Assembly (NCBI GenBank): GCA_947446685.1
Contig: CANFIC010000002.1
Coordinates: 1-43,258 of the forward strand
DNA: 43,258 bases
DNA from: Burkholderiales bacterium
GTDB taxonomy: Bacteria; Pseudomonadota; Gammaproteobacteria; Burkholderiales; Burkholderiaceae_C
Direction: 5' to 3'
In this document: one piece after another, positions 25,060-34,063 of the stretch
How positions within the stretch are numbered: the stretch's first letter is position 1
How the letters are laid out: the number at the start of each line of letters is the position of its first letter
Translations under genes and position numbers: made by a program
Notes under the pieces: model-generated
The model's input: the letters and a program-made list of their open reading frames with translations, nothing else
What the model was told of the DNA's origin: nothing
Database searches by the model: none

Positions 25060-26100
25060 TCAGACCCGAGCGCGCGCCTTGTCGGCCGCGTCGAGGAAGG
25101 AATCGGCGAAGAACTCGGCCATCAGCAGACCGCGCTGCTCGGCAAAGTCGCGCTTGGCGGCGTCGATCACCACCGGTGCGCCGCAGGCGTAGACCTGATG
25201 ACCGGAGAGGTCACCGATGTCGTCCATCACGGCGAGGTGAACGAAGCCGGTACGTCCCGTCCAGTTGCAGACCGGGCTGGCGTCCGAAAGCACCGGGACG
25301 AACGTAAAGCCAGGGTTGGCTTCGGCGTAGCCCTGCACCCAAGCCAGGTCGTAGAGGTCAGCCCTTGTACGACCGCCCCAGTACAGCGTCATTGGCCGGT
25401 CCAGCTTCTTCTGCGCGGCGTGTTGCAACATCGACTTGATCGGCGCGAAGCCGGTTCCGCTGGCCAGGAAGACGATGGGCTTACCGCTTTCTTCGCGCAG
25501 AAAGAAGGTACCCAGCGGCACTTCCAGGCGCACCAGGTCATGCACCTTCAGACTGTTGAACACATGGTCGGTGAACAGTCCACCGGGTGTGTGCCGAACA
25601 TGGAGTTCGAGGCTCACGGTGCCCTCGATCGACGGTGCAGAGGCGATCGAGTAAGCGCGGCGCTCGTTGTTCGCGAGCAGGAACTCCACATACTGCCCGG
25701 CCAGGAAGATGAGGTCCTCGTTCATCGGCAGTTTGATACGCAAGGTAATGACGTCTGGCGCCACGCGGCGGATTTCCATCACCCGGCCTGGGGTCACTCG
25801 CCTGCGAACACTGCCCATCAAGTCGAGTTCTTGCGCCTCCAAAACAAGGTCGCTGAGCGGCTGCGCCTGGCAAAGCAGCGCATAACCCTGTTCGCGCTCC
25901 TCCTCTGACAAGTAGCGCGGATGTACATGCCCATGATCGACTTGCCCCTGCAAGACGCGACCCCTGCAGGTGCGGCAGGCACCGGCCCGGCAACTGTATG
26001 GCATGGCAATCCCGGCATCGTGGCCTGCAGTCAGGATGGATTTGCCAGCCGACACGGTGAAACGCTTTTTGCTGGGCATCAGCGTTACTTCAAATGACAT
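25060..26100 (-). CDS. 2Fe-2S ferredoxin/FAD/NAD reductase, oxygenase electron-transfer component
   Basis: A 346-aa fusion of a plant-type ferredoxin and a ferredoxin-NADP reductase module. Cluster ligands are C37, C42, C45 and C77 (SCRAGACRTC...LLCQ). The FAD motif is RAYSIAS and the NAD(P) motif is GTGFAPIKSML. It resembles phenol hydroxylase P5/DmpP, benzoate and CDP-6-deoxyglucoseen reductases. ATG 26100 begins the ferredoxin domain; the frame is open to 26175. No oxygenase hydroxylase component (Rieske or di-iron) is in the window, so its partner is elsewhere or outside. Function is certain at class level only. Confidence 0.92.
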   Translation of the reverse strand: MSFEVTLMPSKKRFTVSAGKSILTAGHDAGIAMPYSCRAGACRTCRGRVLQGQVDHGHVHPRYLSEEEREQGYALLCQAQPLSDLVLEAQELDLMGSVRRRVTPGRVMEIRRVAPDVITLRIKLPMNEDLIFLAGQYVEFLLANNERRAYSIASAPSIEGTVSLELHVRHTPGGLFTDHVFNSLKVHDLVRLEVPLGTFFLREESGKPIVFLASGTGFAPIKSMLQHAAQKKLDRPMTLYWGGRTRADLYDLAWVQGYAEANPGFTFVPVLSDASPVCNWTGRTGFVHLAVMDDIGDLSGHQVYACGAPVVIDAAKRDFAEQRGLLMAEFFADSFLDAADKARARV

Positions 26101-26177
26101 TCCAGTCTCCTCTGAGATTTCCACCAAGCCAGGACGGCAAACAAGGCAACCAACTGATGCGGCGGCATACAACAAAT

Positions 26178-27167
26178 TTAATGGGCATCGATCGCGGCGT
26201 CGAATGAATACTGCGAATGGTCGGAATCAGCCGAAGTGATCGGATCCCCAGGGAACTGACCGGCGACTTGGGCAACGGCCTCGCGCAACCAGACCTGTGC
26301 CGGGTCCTTGTTGATGCGCTCATGCCACTGTTGGGTGACGTTGAGAGGAGGTATTTCGAATGGCAGTTCGAGCGTCTGCAGGTCGGCTGCAACTGCCAGA
26401 CTCCTCGCCGAGGCTTCCGAAACCACGGCAATCAGGTCCGATGCAGCGATCATCAGGTCAATGCCCGGCAAATGAGCCAACTTGACGGCCACGCGGCGCT
26501 TCCTGCGGTGCTCGTTGTACAGCCGGTCCGCATGCTCGGCAAAGTGTGAGTAGGTTCCGCCAGCCGGCTCATACTCGATGAACGAGGCATGCAGAAATTG
26601 GTCGAAGCTCAAATTGCCACGAATGACGGGGTGTCCCGCCCGGGCCAGGCAGACAAATCGAATGACTCTCAATCGCTGCCGAAAAAAACCGGCGCCCAAT
26701 GGTCTGAAGACTCCCAGCGCCAGGTCGATTTCACCCGCTGCCATCAACTCCGCCGTGCCGGTGCGGCTCAAGGGCACGGTCTCCAGTGTCACGCCAGGCG
26801 CGATGGCTTGAACGTAACTGACCAGCTTGGGCACCATCCACATCTGGCCGACGTCGCTAATGGCCAGCCGAAAGTGCCGCTGGCTTGAGGTGGGGTCAAA
26901 CAATCCCCGGTTTTCCACGATCTCGCGAATTCGTTGCAGCGCCTCCTGGATCGGGGCGGCCATCGATTGCGCCAGCGGCGTGGGCATCATGCCGCGCTCG
27001 GTGCGCACGAACAACTCGTCACCGAAGGCCTCTCGAAGTCGCCGCAGCGAATTACTCACGGCCGACTGTGAGACGCCGATCTGCTCGCCAGCCAAGGTCG
27101 TGCTGTGAGTGCGGTGCAGCGCATCAATCACCAGGAGCAAATTCAGGTCGAGGGTGTTGATGTTCAT
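26178..27167 (-). CDS. LysR-family regulator (NahR/LinR-like)
   Basis: A 329-aa LysR regulator. The winged HTH is at about residues 8-65 (NLLLVIDALHRTHSTTLAGEQIGVSQSAVSNSLRRLREAFGDELFVRTERGM), of the NahR/NodD-like type, followed by the inducer-binding domain to the C-terminus. It lies between the SnoaL-like gene (13 bp gap) and the reductase in the same direction. It may thus be transcribed with the genes it controls. The inducer is likely an aromatic compound of the pathway. A short palindrome (27697-27710) lies upstream of its first gene. Confidence 0.92.
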   Translation of the reverse strand: MNINTLDLNLLLVIDALHRTHSTTLAGEQIGVSQSAVSNSLRRLREAFGDELFVRTERGMMPTPLAQSMAAPIQEALQRIREIVENRGLFDPTSSQRHFRLAISDVGQMWMVPKLVSYVQAIAPGVTLETVPLSRTGTAELMAAGEIDLALGVFRPLGAGFFRQRLRVIRFVCLARAGHPVIRGNLSFDQFLHASFIEYEPAGGTYSHFAEHADRLYNEHRRKRRVAVKLAHLPGIDLMIAASDLIAVVSEASARSLAVAADLQTLELPFEIPPLNVTQQWHERINKDPAQVWLREAVAQVAGQFPGDPITSADSDHSQYSFDAAIDAH

Positions 27168-27179
27168 TTGCGGATTCCC

Positions 27180-27590
27180 CTATTTACGCCAGGGATAGAC
27201 GGCTGTGGCCTGGTGAGCGTAGTCGGGATCAATGTGTATGTGCAGGCCGCTGATCAGTCCGTCACGGATGCGAAATGAAGTACAGAAGCGGCCGCCTGCG
27301 GCACCGTCGGGCTGCCATGAGCGACCGTCAACCAGCGTTCCAGCGCTCCGGCCTTCGATGAACACGCTGACATCGTCGGAAAGGCAGTGGAAGCTGGACT
27401 GATCATGGGCGATCGACCGCACATAGCCCCCCATATCCTGGAAGAAGCGCCCCAGCTCGGCTTTGCCTCGGGCGATGCCCCACTTTGGGTAAACGAATTC
27501 GATGTCATCCGTCATCAAAGCGAATACATCGCCCTGCGCATCCATCGTTTTCAACATTTCACGAGCGATTGCCTCGTTGCGAGCGTTCAT
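27180..27590 (-). CDS. SnoaL-like/NTF2-fold protein
   Basis: A 136-aa protein of the SnoaL/NTF2-like alpha+beta barrel fold: NEAIAREMLKTMDAQGDVFALMTDDIEFVYP, a central RGKAELGRFFQDM segment, and RFCTSFRIRDGLISGLHIHIDP with a conserved Asp near the end. Family members act as isomerases, hydratases, lyases or ligand binders. ATG 27590 is preferred; the frame is open to 27674. It is first in the minus-strand operon that leads into LysR, reductase and VOC genes. A specific role is not deducible. Confidence 0.82.
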   Translation of the reverse strand: MNARNEAIAREMLKTMDAQGDVFALMTDDIEFVYPKWGIARGKAELGRFFQDMGGYVRSIAHDQSSFHCLSDDVSVFIEGRSAGTLVDGRSWQPDGAAGGRFCTSFRIRDGLISGLHIHIDPDYAHQATAVYPWRK

Positions 27591-27696
27591 CTGGAGTCTC
27601 CTTCGGTAGCGGGTAGAAATGGACTGTCCGATACGGTGCTGAGCCCCGGAATCGAGGCCCTTGCAATACGACACAGATCAGCGATGAGCTTAGTAT

Positions 27697-27710
27697 TCAC
27701 TATTAAGTGA
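27697..27710. promoter_or_regulatory. Palindrome TCACT-ATTA-AGTGA, candidate regulator site
   Basis: A perfect 5+4+5 inverted repeat in an AT-rich stretch, about 107 bp upstream of the SnoaL-like gene. A third copy of TTCAC follows at 27715-27719. It could be a LysR (T-Nx-A type) or IclR box. Confidence 0.4.
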
Positions 27711-27958
27711 TATATTCACCATATAGGAAACCCTATCCTCACGTGGCGATTGGGAATGACAAGAAGCTGGCGGGCAGCCGGCCTCTTTAGCAAATGCGCT
27801 CTGTTTCTGCTCGTGGGCAGAGGCCAGCCCAGCGACATTTGCATTGCTAGATAAAGATGGCAATCATGCTGAAATTTTGCTGCTCTGCTGAGTAACGGTC
27901 AGCCGCCTATGCGGCTCGATTGCAAGCAACGGACTCATGACAAAGGCTGACTTTGTAC

Positions 27959-27997
27959 ATTTTCATCATTAGTGAAAATATCTGTTTTTCATGAAAT
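27959..27997. promoter_or_regulatory. Array of alternating TTTTCA / TGAAAA half-sites before iclR
   Basis: ATTTTCA (27959-27965) pairs with TGAAAAT (27973-27979). TTTTCA recurs at 27986-27991, where TTTCATGAAA (27987-27996) is a perfect 10-bp palindrome. The array ends about 46 bp before the IclR start. IclR regulators commonly autoregulate through such palindromes, so this is a good operator candidate. Confidence 0.55.
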
Positions 27998-28042
27998 TTG
28001 CTGTTACCCTCGCCTGCTTCGACAAGTCGGTAGACCTGCACA

Positions 28043-28876
28043 ATGGCAACAAAGAAGTTAGGTTCAAAGTCCGAGACCACTGGACCGGTACCTGCAAGGC
28101 AGGCCGGGATCCAGTCACTCGAGATCGGCATGCTGGTCCTCGAGGCCCTGGCACTGGGCTCGTCGGCGATGTCGCTCAAGGAATTGAGCCAGGCCACTCG
28201 TCTAGCGCCCAGCAAACTGCACCGCTACCTCGTGAGCCTCGTGCGCAGCGGCATGGTGACGCAGTACCAGGCTAGCGGCCGCTACGACTTTGGTGAGGCT
28301 ACGCGTCGCTTCGGCTTGGCGGCGTTGGGGCGGCTGGACGAGTTCGCGGTGACGAGCGACCACCTACTGAAGTTGCGCGACGAGACCGGGCTAACGGCGA
28401 TGCTCAGTGTCTGGGGCGTGGACGGTCCGCGATTGGTGCGCTGGGAGGCTCCAACAGAGCCCCTGATGATCACGGTCCGGATCGGCACAACGATTCCGCT
28501 CAGCAGCAGTGCCACATCGTTGCTGTTTCTTGCCTACCTCCCGGATGCAATGACCCGACCGGTGCTGGAACGCCAGCGTAGAGAACTCAGCGCCGAGGAG
28601 CGTGGTCCCGAAGTCACGCGCGAAGAACTCGAGCAGGCGCGAGCGCATCCTTCGCTCATCACAAGATCTGCGTTGATTCGGGGCATCGATGCCATTGCCG
28701 CGCCAGTCTTCAACCCTCAAGGTGGTTTGTCATCGGTCATTGCCCTGCTGGCGCCGCAAAATCGGATGCGCGGTGAAACCGGGCGCAAGGCTCAGAATGC
28801 CATCGAAGCTACCGCAGCAGCGATTTCCCGGACCTTGGGCGCTGCGAAGTCGGGGCCGTTCGGTTCGCTGTCCTGA
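28043..28876 (+). CDS. IclR-family transcriptional regulator
   Basis: A 277-aa IclR protein. The winged HTH at about residues 23-83 includes MSLKELSQATRLAPSKLHRYLVSLVRSGMVTQYQASGRYDFG, followed by the GAF-like effector domain with ETGLTAMLSVWGVDGPRLVRWE and IRGIDAIAAPVFNPQGGLSSVIALL. It is transcribed in the direction of the lower meta-cleavage operon 157 bp downstream. It probably controls that operon and, through the half-site array, itself. IclR proteins in aromatic clusters are often activators (e.g. PcaR/MhpR types); the sign here is unknown. Confidence 0.92.
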   Translation: MATKKLGSKSETTGPVPARQAGIQSLEIGMLVLEALALGSSAMSLKELSQATRLAPSKLHRYLVSLVRSGMVTQYQASGRYDFGEATRRFGLAALGRLDEFAVTSDHLLKLRDETGLTAMLSVWGVDGPRLVRWEAPTEPLMITVRIGTTIPLSSSATSLLFLAYLPDAMTRPVLERQRRELSAEERGPEVTREELEQARAHPSLITRSALIRGIDAIAAPVFNPQGGLSSVIALLAPQNRMRGETGRKAQNAIEATAAAISRTLGAAKSGPFGSLS

Positions 28877-29033
28877 GCGCTCGGCCACGCCGGCCGCTGC
28901 CTCCACAGTTTCAGCTTGCCCGGACGGGCGGCTGCGTTTGGTGATTTTCAGTATTTACAGCTTTGATTGGTGATCTGTCGCCTTGCGACCTACGCTCAAG
29001 CGTCCCGAAAGGAAACCGTGAGAGCCAATCCCC
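28877..29033 (+). promoter_or_regulatory. Leader/promoter region of the lower meta-cleavage operon
   Basis: Contains TTGGTGAT twice, at 28938-28945 and 28967-28974, flanking the AT-rich GATTTTCAGTATTTACAG. TTTTCA (28945-28950) matches the half-site before iclR. No terminator for iclR is apparent, so read-through is possible. Confidence 0.45.
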
Positions 29034-29843
29034 ATGACTGAGTTGAATCGAAACGCCGCCCACAACGCTAACGGGATGCCGCGCGTCCTCGAAGGCAAGG
29101 TGATCATCGTGACCGGAGCCGGTGGCGGCATCGGCCGCGAGAGTTGTCGCGTACTGGCCGCTGCCGGGGCCAGGCTGGTCATCAGCGACAGATCAGAGTC
29201 CGAGGGACAAGCAACGCTGGCCTTGCTGAACGCCGATGGGTACGAGGCTAATTTCGTCGAAGCCGACGTGGGCTCAGAAGCATCGGTGCAGGCCCTGGTG
29301 GCGCGTACCCTGGCCTTGCATGGGCGACTTGATGGCGCGTTCAACAACGCCGGCGTCGAGGCCGCCAACAAGCCACTGGCAGAACTGACCTTGGCCGAAT
29401 GGGAGCATGGCATCAGGATCGACCTGACTGGCGTATTCCTGTGCATGAAATACCAAATACCAGCCATGTTGGCAAATGGTGGTGGCTCTATCGTGAATAC
29501 CGCATCGGGCTTGGCCCGGATCGCCGTGCCGTGCCAGGCGGAGTACATCTCGGCAAAGTCTGGCGTCGCCGGGCTGACGCGCGCCGCCGCCATGGACTAT
29601 GGCGCCAGGGGTATCCGTGTCAACGCAATCCTGCCCGGCGTTATTCGGACGCCGATGATTGCGCGCCTGTCGGAGATGCCGGAAACAGCCGCCATGTTCA
29701 ACCATGCGCGCCAACGACACATCCTGCAGCGCTTCGGTGAGCCTTCGGAGATTGGCGAAGCCGCAAAATGGCTGCTTTCAGATGCCGCGTCATTTGTCCA
29801 GGGGGCAGAGATCGTGGTGGATGGCGGCTTCCTCGCCAATTGA
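29034..29843 (+). CDS. Short-chain dehydrogenase/reductase (classical SDR)
   Basis: A 269-aa SDR with all classical motifs: TGAGGGIG at about residues 27-34, NNAG at about 104-107, catalytic S158, and Y171 with K175 (EYISAK). D52 after the second strand (LVISDRSES) suggests NAD preference. It opens the plus-strand operon seven bases before the aldehyde dehydrogenase. The ATG has no strong ribosome-binding site; ATG 29076 at MPRVLEGK is an alternative. It may oxidise an alcohol or cis-diol before ring cleavage, but the substrate is unknown. Confidence 0.9.
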   Translation: MTELNRNAAHNANGMPRVLEGKVIIVTGAGGGIGRESCRVLAAAGARLVISDRSESEGQATLALLNADGYEANFVEADVGSEASVQALVARTLALHGRLDGAFNNAGVEAANKPLAELTLAEWEHGIRIDLTGVFLCMKYQIPAMLANGGGSIVNTASGLARIAVPCQAEYISAKSGVAGLTRAAAMDYGARGIRVNAILPGVIRTPMIARLSEMPETAAMFNHARQRHILQRFGEPSEIGEAAKWLLSDAASFVQGAEIVVDGGFLAN

Positions 29844-29850
29844 ATGACCG

Positions 29851-31311
29851 ATGCAAGACATCCTTCACTTCATCGATGGCCGAGCCGCCCCTTCGGTCGA
29901 CTGCCGGTCCTTCGAAAAGCGTTCGCCGTTGAACAACCAGCCAATCGCCCGCATCGCTGAGGGCGGGCAGGTTGAGGTCGACGCGGCCGTCACATCGGCG
30001 CGTACGGCCTTGAAAGGGGACTGGGGCCGCATGGGCATGGACCGACGCGTAACCATGCTGCATAACGTGGCGGACGAAATCACGCGTCGATTCGATGACT
30101 TCGTCGCGGCCGAGATGGCCGACACTGGCCAGCCCCATCACGTCATCGCTCACGCCTTTGTGCCACGCGGCGCGGCCAACTTCAGGGTCTTCGCCGACAT
30201 CTTCAAGAACGCGCCAACCGAGTCCTTCCAGATGGACACGCCCGACGGCCGGGGTGCGCTGAACTACGCGATACGCAAACCCAAGGGTGTCATCGCGGTC
30301 ATCAGTCCGTGGAATGCACCCTTCCTGCTGATGACCTGGAAGGTGGCGCCGGCGCTGGCTTGCGGCAACACCGTGGTGGTCAAACCGTCGGAGGAGGCGC
30401 CGGCCACGGCGACCCTGCTGGGCGAAGTAATGAATGCCGTCGGCGTGCCACCGGGTGTCTACAACGTGGTGCACGGTTTCGGTGCCGATGCAGCCGGCGA
30501 GTTCCTTACGCGCCATTCTGGTGTCGATGCGATCACCTTCACCGGGGAGACGGGCACCGGCAGCGCCATCATGAGGGCGGCGGCTGACGGCATTCGGGAC
30601 GTTTCCTTCGAACTGGGTGGCAAGAACGCCGGCATCGTGTTTGCCGACTGTGACTTCGATGCGGCTGTTGAGGGCCTTTTTCGTTCGTCGTTCATGAACA
30701 CCGGTCAGGTCTGCCTAGGCACGGAGCGGGTGTACGTCGAGCGGCCGATCTTCGAGCGCTTTGTCTCGGCACTGAAGCTGCGCTGCGAAGCGGTGAAGTA
30801 CGGCAGGCCAACAGATCCCGGCTCGGATTACGGGCCGCTGATCAGCCATGAACATCAACGCAAGGTCCTGTCCTTCTACGCCAGCGCCATGGCCGACGGA
30901 GCCACGCTGATCACCGGCGGCGGCGTACCCGAATTGCCAGGCGATCTGTCCGCAGGGGCCTGGGTACAGCCGACGATCTGGACCGGCCTGCCTGAAAGCG
31001 CGGCCGTGGTGCGCGAGGAGATCTTCGGGCCCTGTTGCCACATGCGGCCCTTCGACACCGAAGAAGAAGTGCTTGCGCTGGCCAATGCCAACCGCTATGG
31101 GCTCGCCACCACTATCTGGACCCAGAACCTAAGCCGCGCGCACCGAATGGCCTCGGCCATCGAGGTGGGCATCACCTGGGTGAACAGTTGGTTCCTGCGC
31201 GACCTGCGCACGCCATTCGGAGGTGCCAAGCAATCGGGCATCGGCCGCGAGGGCGGTGTGCATTCGCTGGACTTTTACACCGAGCAGCGCAATGTCTGCA
31301 TCAAGCTCTGA
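29851..31311 (+). CDS. 2-hydroxymuconate (or 2-aminomuconate) semialdehyde dehydrogenase
   Basis: A 486-aa aldehyde dehydrogenase of the DmpC/XylG/AmnC group: N155 in SPWN, E254 in FELGGKNAG and nucleophile C288 in MNTGQVCLGTERVYV. FGGAKQSGIGREGG lies at the C-terminus. The enzyme would oxidise the muconic semialdehyde formed by extradiol cleavage to the dicarboxylate using NAD. Gene order with hydratase, decarboxylase, tautomerase, acetaldehyde dehydrogenase and aldolase supports this. Hydroxy- versus amino-semialdehyde specificity cannot be read from sequence. Confidence 0.92.
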   Translation: MQDILHFIDGRAAPSVDCRSFEKRSPLNNQPIARIAEGGQVEVDAAVTSARTALKGDWGRMGMDRRVTMLHNVADEITRRFDDFVAAEMADTGQPHHVIAHAFVPRGAANFRVFADIFKNAPTESFQMDTPDGRGALNYAIRKPKGVIAVISPWNAPFLLMTWKVAPALACGNTVVVKPSEEAPATATLLGEVMNAVGVPPGVYNVVHGFGADAAGEFLTRHSGVDAITFTGETGTGSAIMRAAADGIRDVSFELGGKNAGIVFADCDFDAAVEGLFRSSFMNTGQVCLGTERVYVERPIFERFVSALKLRCEAVKYGRPTDPGSDYGPLISHEHQRKVLSFYASAMADGATLITGGGVPELPGDLSAGAWVQPTIWTGLPESAAVVREEIFGPCCHMRPFDTEEEVLALANANRYGLATTIWTQNLSRAHRMASAIEVGITWVNSWFLRDLRTPFGGAKQSGIGREGGVHSLDFYTEQRNVCIKL

Positions 31312-31323
31312 GGTACTCTGAAA

Positions 31324-32121
31324 ATGGATCCAAGCACCATCGCGCGCCACGGCGACGCCTTGTATGACGCCTGGCGGGAACGTCGGGTGATCAGCCCGCT
31401 GCTAGAGCAAGCGCCCGACATCACGGTGCAAGACGCCTACTCGATCCAGTTGCACATGGTCACTCGCCGGATACAAGCTGGTGAGACCATCGTGGGCAAG
31501 AAGATCGGCGTCACCAGCAAGCCCATCCAAGACTTCCTTGGCGTGTATGAGCCTGACTTTGGTCAGCTCACCTCCGGGATGGTCCGGACCGAAGCCGACG
31601 GCATTGATCTGAACATGCTTATCCAGCCCAAGGCCGAGGCCGAGCTGGCCTTCGTGTTGGACCGCGACCTCGTGGGGCCCGGCATTACCGCCACCGACGT
31701 GATCCGGGCCACGGCCTATGTGGCACCGTGCTTCGAGATCGTCGATTCCCGCATCCGCGACTGGAAGCTGAAGATCCAGGACACCGTGGCAGACAACGCC
31801 TCGTGCGGCGTGTTCCTGTTGGGCGACGTGAAGGGCGATCCGCGCAAGCTGGACATCACCATGGCTGGCATGGTGCTGCACAAGAACGGCGAGTTGTTCT
31901 CCACCGGGGTTGGCGCCGCGGTGCAGGGGTCACCGGTCAACGCGGTGGTCTGGCTGGCCAATACCTTGGGCCGACTGGGGCTGCCCTTTCGTGCGGGTGA
32001 AGTGATCCTCTCGGGCTCGCAATCGGCGCTGGTCCCGGTGCGCGATGGCGACGAACTGACATGCACCATCGGCGGCCTTGGCACCTGTCGGGCCCGCTTC
32101 TTCGGCAGGAGTGCGCTGTGA
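31324..32121 (+). CDS. dmpE: 2-oxopent-4-enoate (2-hydroxypenta-2,4-dienoate) hydratase
   Basis: A 265-aa protein closely like DmpE/XylJ/MhpD: GKKIGVTSKPIQDFLGV, QPKAEAELAFVLDRDLVGPGIT, CFEIVDSRIRDWKLKIQDTVADNASCG and a C-terminal SGSQSALVPVRDGD. It adds water to 2-oxopent-4-enoate to give 4-hydroxy-2-oxovalerate. The acidic metal-binding residues (EAEL, E and D in the central motif) are present. Its stop overlaps the GTG of the decarboxylase gene, reflecting the physical complex these two enzymes form in other bacteria. Confidence 0.92.
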   Translation: MDPSTIARHGDALYDAWRERRVISPLLEQAPDITVQDAYSIQLHMVTRRIQAGETIVGKKIGVTSKPIQDFLGVYEPDFGQLTSGMVRTEADGIDLNMLIQPKAEAELAFVLDRDLVGPGITATDVIRATAYVAPCFEIVDSRIRDWKLKIQDTVADNASCGVFLLGDVKGDPRKLDITMAGMVLHKNGELFSTGVGAAVQGSPVNAVVWLANTLGRLGLPFRAGEVILSGSQSALVPVRDGDELTCTIGGLGTCRARFFGRSAL

Positions 32122-32912
32122 ACCTGACACTCAGCAAATTTGACGTCAGGCACCTGACAGACCGTATCGAGGCGGCGCAGCTGAATGCAAAAGCCATCAC
32201 CAAGCTGACCGACGACTTCCCGTCCATGACCGTGATGGACGGCTATGCGGTGCAGTTGGAACTGCGCCGTCGCTGGTTGGCCCAGGGGCGACGCCAGGTA
32301 GGCTGGAAGGCTGGCCTGACATCCAAGGCCAAGATGCTGCAGATGGGCGTCTTCCTACCTGGCATCGGCTTCCTGATGGCCGACATGGCGCGCCCTGAGA
32401 GTTCGGCTGTGCGTACCGACGACATGGTGCACCCACGTGTCGAGTGCGAAGTGGCGTTCGTCACCAAGACCCGCTTGGCCGGCGCGAACTGCAGCCGTGA
32501 AGAAGTCCTGGCGGCCACCGACTTCGTAGTGCCTGCACTGGAGATCATCGACTCTCGCTTCGCAGGCTTCAAGTTCGACCTGCCCAGCGTCATTGCAGAC
32601 AACAGTTCGTCTGCACGCTACGTCACCGGCGGGCGGGCGCGCTACGCACAAGACCTCGACCTCAGCACATTGGGCGTGGTCATGGAGAAGAACGGCGAAG
32701 CCACGACCTTGGCTGCGTCCTCCGCCGTGATGGGCCATCCCGCCGACGCCGTCGCCCTGCTGGTGAAGGTGCTGGATGAGCTCGGCGAAGACCTGCCGGC
32801 CGGCAGCTTCGTGATGAGCGGTGGCATCACCGAGGCGGTGCCCGTGAAGGCCGGCGACCACATCCTCGCGCGCTACCAGGAACTTGGCAGCGTTTCAATT
32901 CGATTTATCTAG
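32118..32912 (+). CDS. dmpH: 4-oxalocrotonate decarboxylase
   Basis: A 264-aa paralogue of the hydratase fold, matching DmpH/XylI/Amn[67 protein letters not shown] and [23 protein letters not shown]. It removes CO2 from 4-oxalocrotonate to give 2-oxopent-4-enoate. GTG 32118 overlaps the dmpE stop as GTGA. In the 2-aminophenol route the same enzyme acts after deamination of 2-aminomuconate, so it fits both candidate pathways. Confidence 0.92.
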   Translation: MNLTLSKFDVRHLTDRIEAAQLNAKAITKLTDDFPSMTVMDGYAVQLELRRRWLAQGRRQVGWKAGLTSKAKMLQMGVFLPGIGFLMADMARPESSAVRTDDMVHPRVECEVAFVTKTRLAGANCSREEVLAATDFVVPALEIIDSRFAGFKFDLPSVIADNSSSARYVTGGRARYAQDLDLSTLGVVMEKNGEATTLAASSAVMGHPADAVALLVKVLDELGEDLPAGSFVMSGGITEAVPVKAGDHILARYQELGSVSIRFI

Positions 32913-32930
32913 ATTCCCCAAGAGGTACCC

Positions 32931-33152
32931 ATGCCCATCATCCAATTGAACATCGCCGAAGGGCGAACGGTCGAGCAAAAGGCCGATGCGATGGCCGCCA
33001 TCACCGAGGCCGTGGTGCGAACGCTCGGCGCCCGGCCCGAGCAGGTTCGCATCATGATCAACGAAGTCAGTCCCGTGCACTACGCCATCGCGGGCGAGAC
33101 CGTCGCCGCGCGCAACGCCAAGACCGCCGCGGCGGGCAAGGACAAACCATGA
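32931..33152 (+). CDS. dmpI: 4-oxalocrotonate tautomerase
   Basis: A 73-aa tautomerase with catalytic Pro1 exposed after Met removal ([20 protein letters not shown]) and a conserved Arg at about residue 40 ([10 protein letters not shown]). It converts 2-hydroxymuconate to 4-oxalocrotonate. AGAGG lies six bases before the ATG. It is slightly longer than the usual about 62 residues because of an Ala/Lys-rich tail. Its presence argues that the hydroxy, not only the amino, branch is used. Confidence 0.93.
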   Translation: MPIIQLNIAEGRTVEQKADAMAAITEAVVRTLGARPEQVRIMINEVSPVHYAIAGETVAARNAKTAAAGKDKP

Positions 33153-34063
33153 AGAAAATCAGGTGTGCGCTGATCGGCTCCGGCAACATCGGGACCGACC
33201 TGATCTACAAGATCCAGCGCAGCAAGGTGCTCGAGCCGGTGTGGATGGTCGGCATCGACGCCCAGTCCGAGGGCCTGGCGCGTGCCCGCGCGATGGGTCT
33301 GAAGACCACCGACCAGGGACTGGAGGGCTTGCTACCTCACGTGCTGCAAGACCAAATCCAGATCGCCTTCGACGCCACCTCGGCCTACGTGCATGCCGAG
33401 AACTCGCGCCAACTCAACGCGCTGGGCGTGATGGTCATCGACCTCACGCCCGCGGCCATCGGCCCACTGTGCGTACCCACGGTCAACCTTCGCGAGCATG
33501 CCGACAAGGCGGAGATGAACGTGAACATGATTTCCTGCGCGGGCCAGGCGACGATTCCCATCGTCAACGCCGTAGTGCGGGTGCAACCGGTGGACTATGC
33601 CGAAATCGTGGCCAGCTTGTCGTCAAAGTCCGTAGGACCGGGTACGCGAGCCAACCTCGACGAATTCACCTACACCACGTCAGACGCCATCGTGCGTGTG
33701 GGCGGTGCACGGCGCGGCAAGGCACTGGCGGTGATCAACCCGGCCGACCCGCCGGTCATCATGCGCAACACCATCAACTGTCTGACCGATGACGAGCCCG
33801 ACCAGGCCCGCATCATCGACTCGGTGCTTTCGATGATCAAGGAGGTACAGCAGTATGTGCCCGGCTACCGCCTCGTCAACGGGCCGGTGTTCGAAGGCAA
33901 GCGCGTCTCGGTGTTCATGGAGGTGACGGGGTTGGGCGATTACCTGCCCAAGTACGCCGGCAACCTAGACATCATGACCGCAGCGGCTTGCCGCGCCGCC
34001 GAGATGTTTGCTGAACAGATCCTGGCCGGAGCCATTCAATTGCAAGCCACGGAGGCCGCGTGA
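33149..34063 (+). CDS. dmpF: Acylating acetaldehyde dehydrogenase
   Basis: A 304-aa protein of the DmpF/MhpF/AmnH family. The NAD-binding motif is [12 protein letters not shown], the catalytic Cys lies in [14 protein letters not shown], and [18 protein letters not shown] is at the C-terminus. It converts acetaldehyde, NAD and CoA to acetyl-CoA and works as a complex with the aldolase encoded next, which channels acetaldehyde to it. The start overlaps the tautomerase stop as ATGA. Confidence 0.95.
   Translation: MKKIRCALIGSGNIGTDLIYKIQRSKVLEPVWMVGIDAQSEGLARARAMGLKTTDQGLEGLLPHVLQDQIQIAFDATSAYVHAENSRQLNALGVMVIDLTPAAIGPLCVPTVNLREHADKAEMNVNMISCAGQATIPIVNAVVRVQPVDYAEIVASLSSKSVGPGTRANLDEFTYTTSDAIVRVGGARRGKALAVINPADPPVIMRNTINCLTDDEPDQARIIDSVLSMIKEVQQYVPGYRLVNGPVFEGKRVSVFMEVTGLGDYLPKYAGNLDIMTAAACRAAEMFAEQILAGAIQLQATEAA

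Larger units (their letters stand above)
27591..28042. promoter_or_regulatory. Divergent control region between SnoaL/LysR operon and IclR gene
   Basis: The region is lower in GC than the genes on both sides and must hold promoters for the minus-strand operon (start 27590) and the IclR gene (start 28043). It contains the palindrome at 27697-27710, a 6+4+6 hairpin AGCCGC-CTAT-GCGGCT at 27901-27916, and an array of TTTTCA/TGAAAA half-sites at 27959-27997. I see no gene inside. Confidence 0.65.

Noticed and set aside
27907-28215. Minus-strand frame covering the iclR start
   Set aside because: Antisense to the HTH region of iclR and without motifs.
17025-28283. 15-bp identical string AGGCTAGCGGCCGCT at 17025-17039 and 28269-28283
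   Set aside because: One copy lies within the iclR coding region; a GC-rich 15-mer pair is expected about once by chance in 43 kb.
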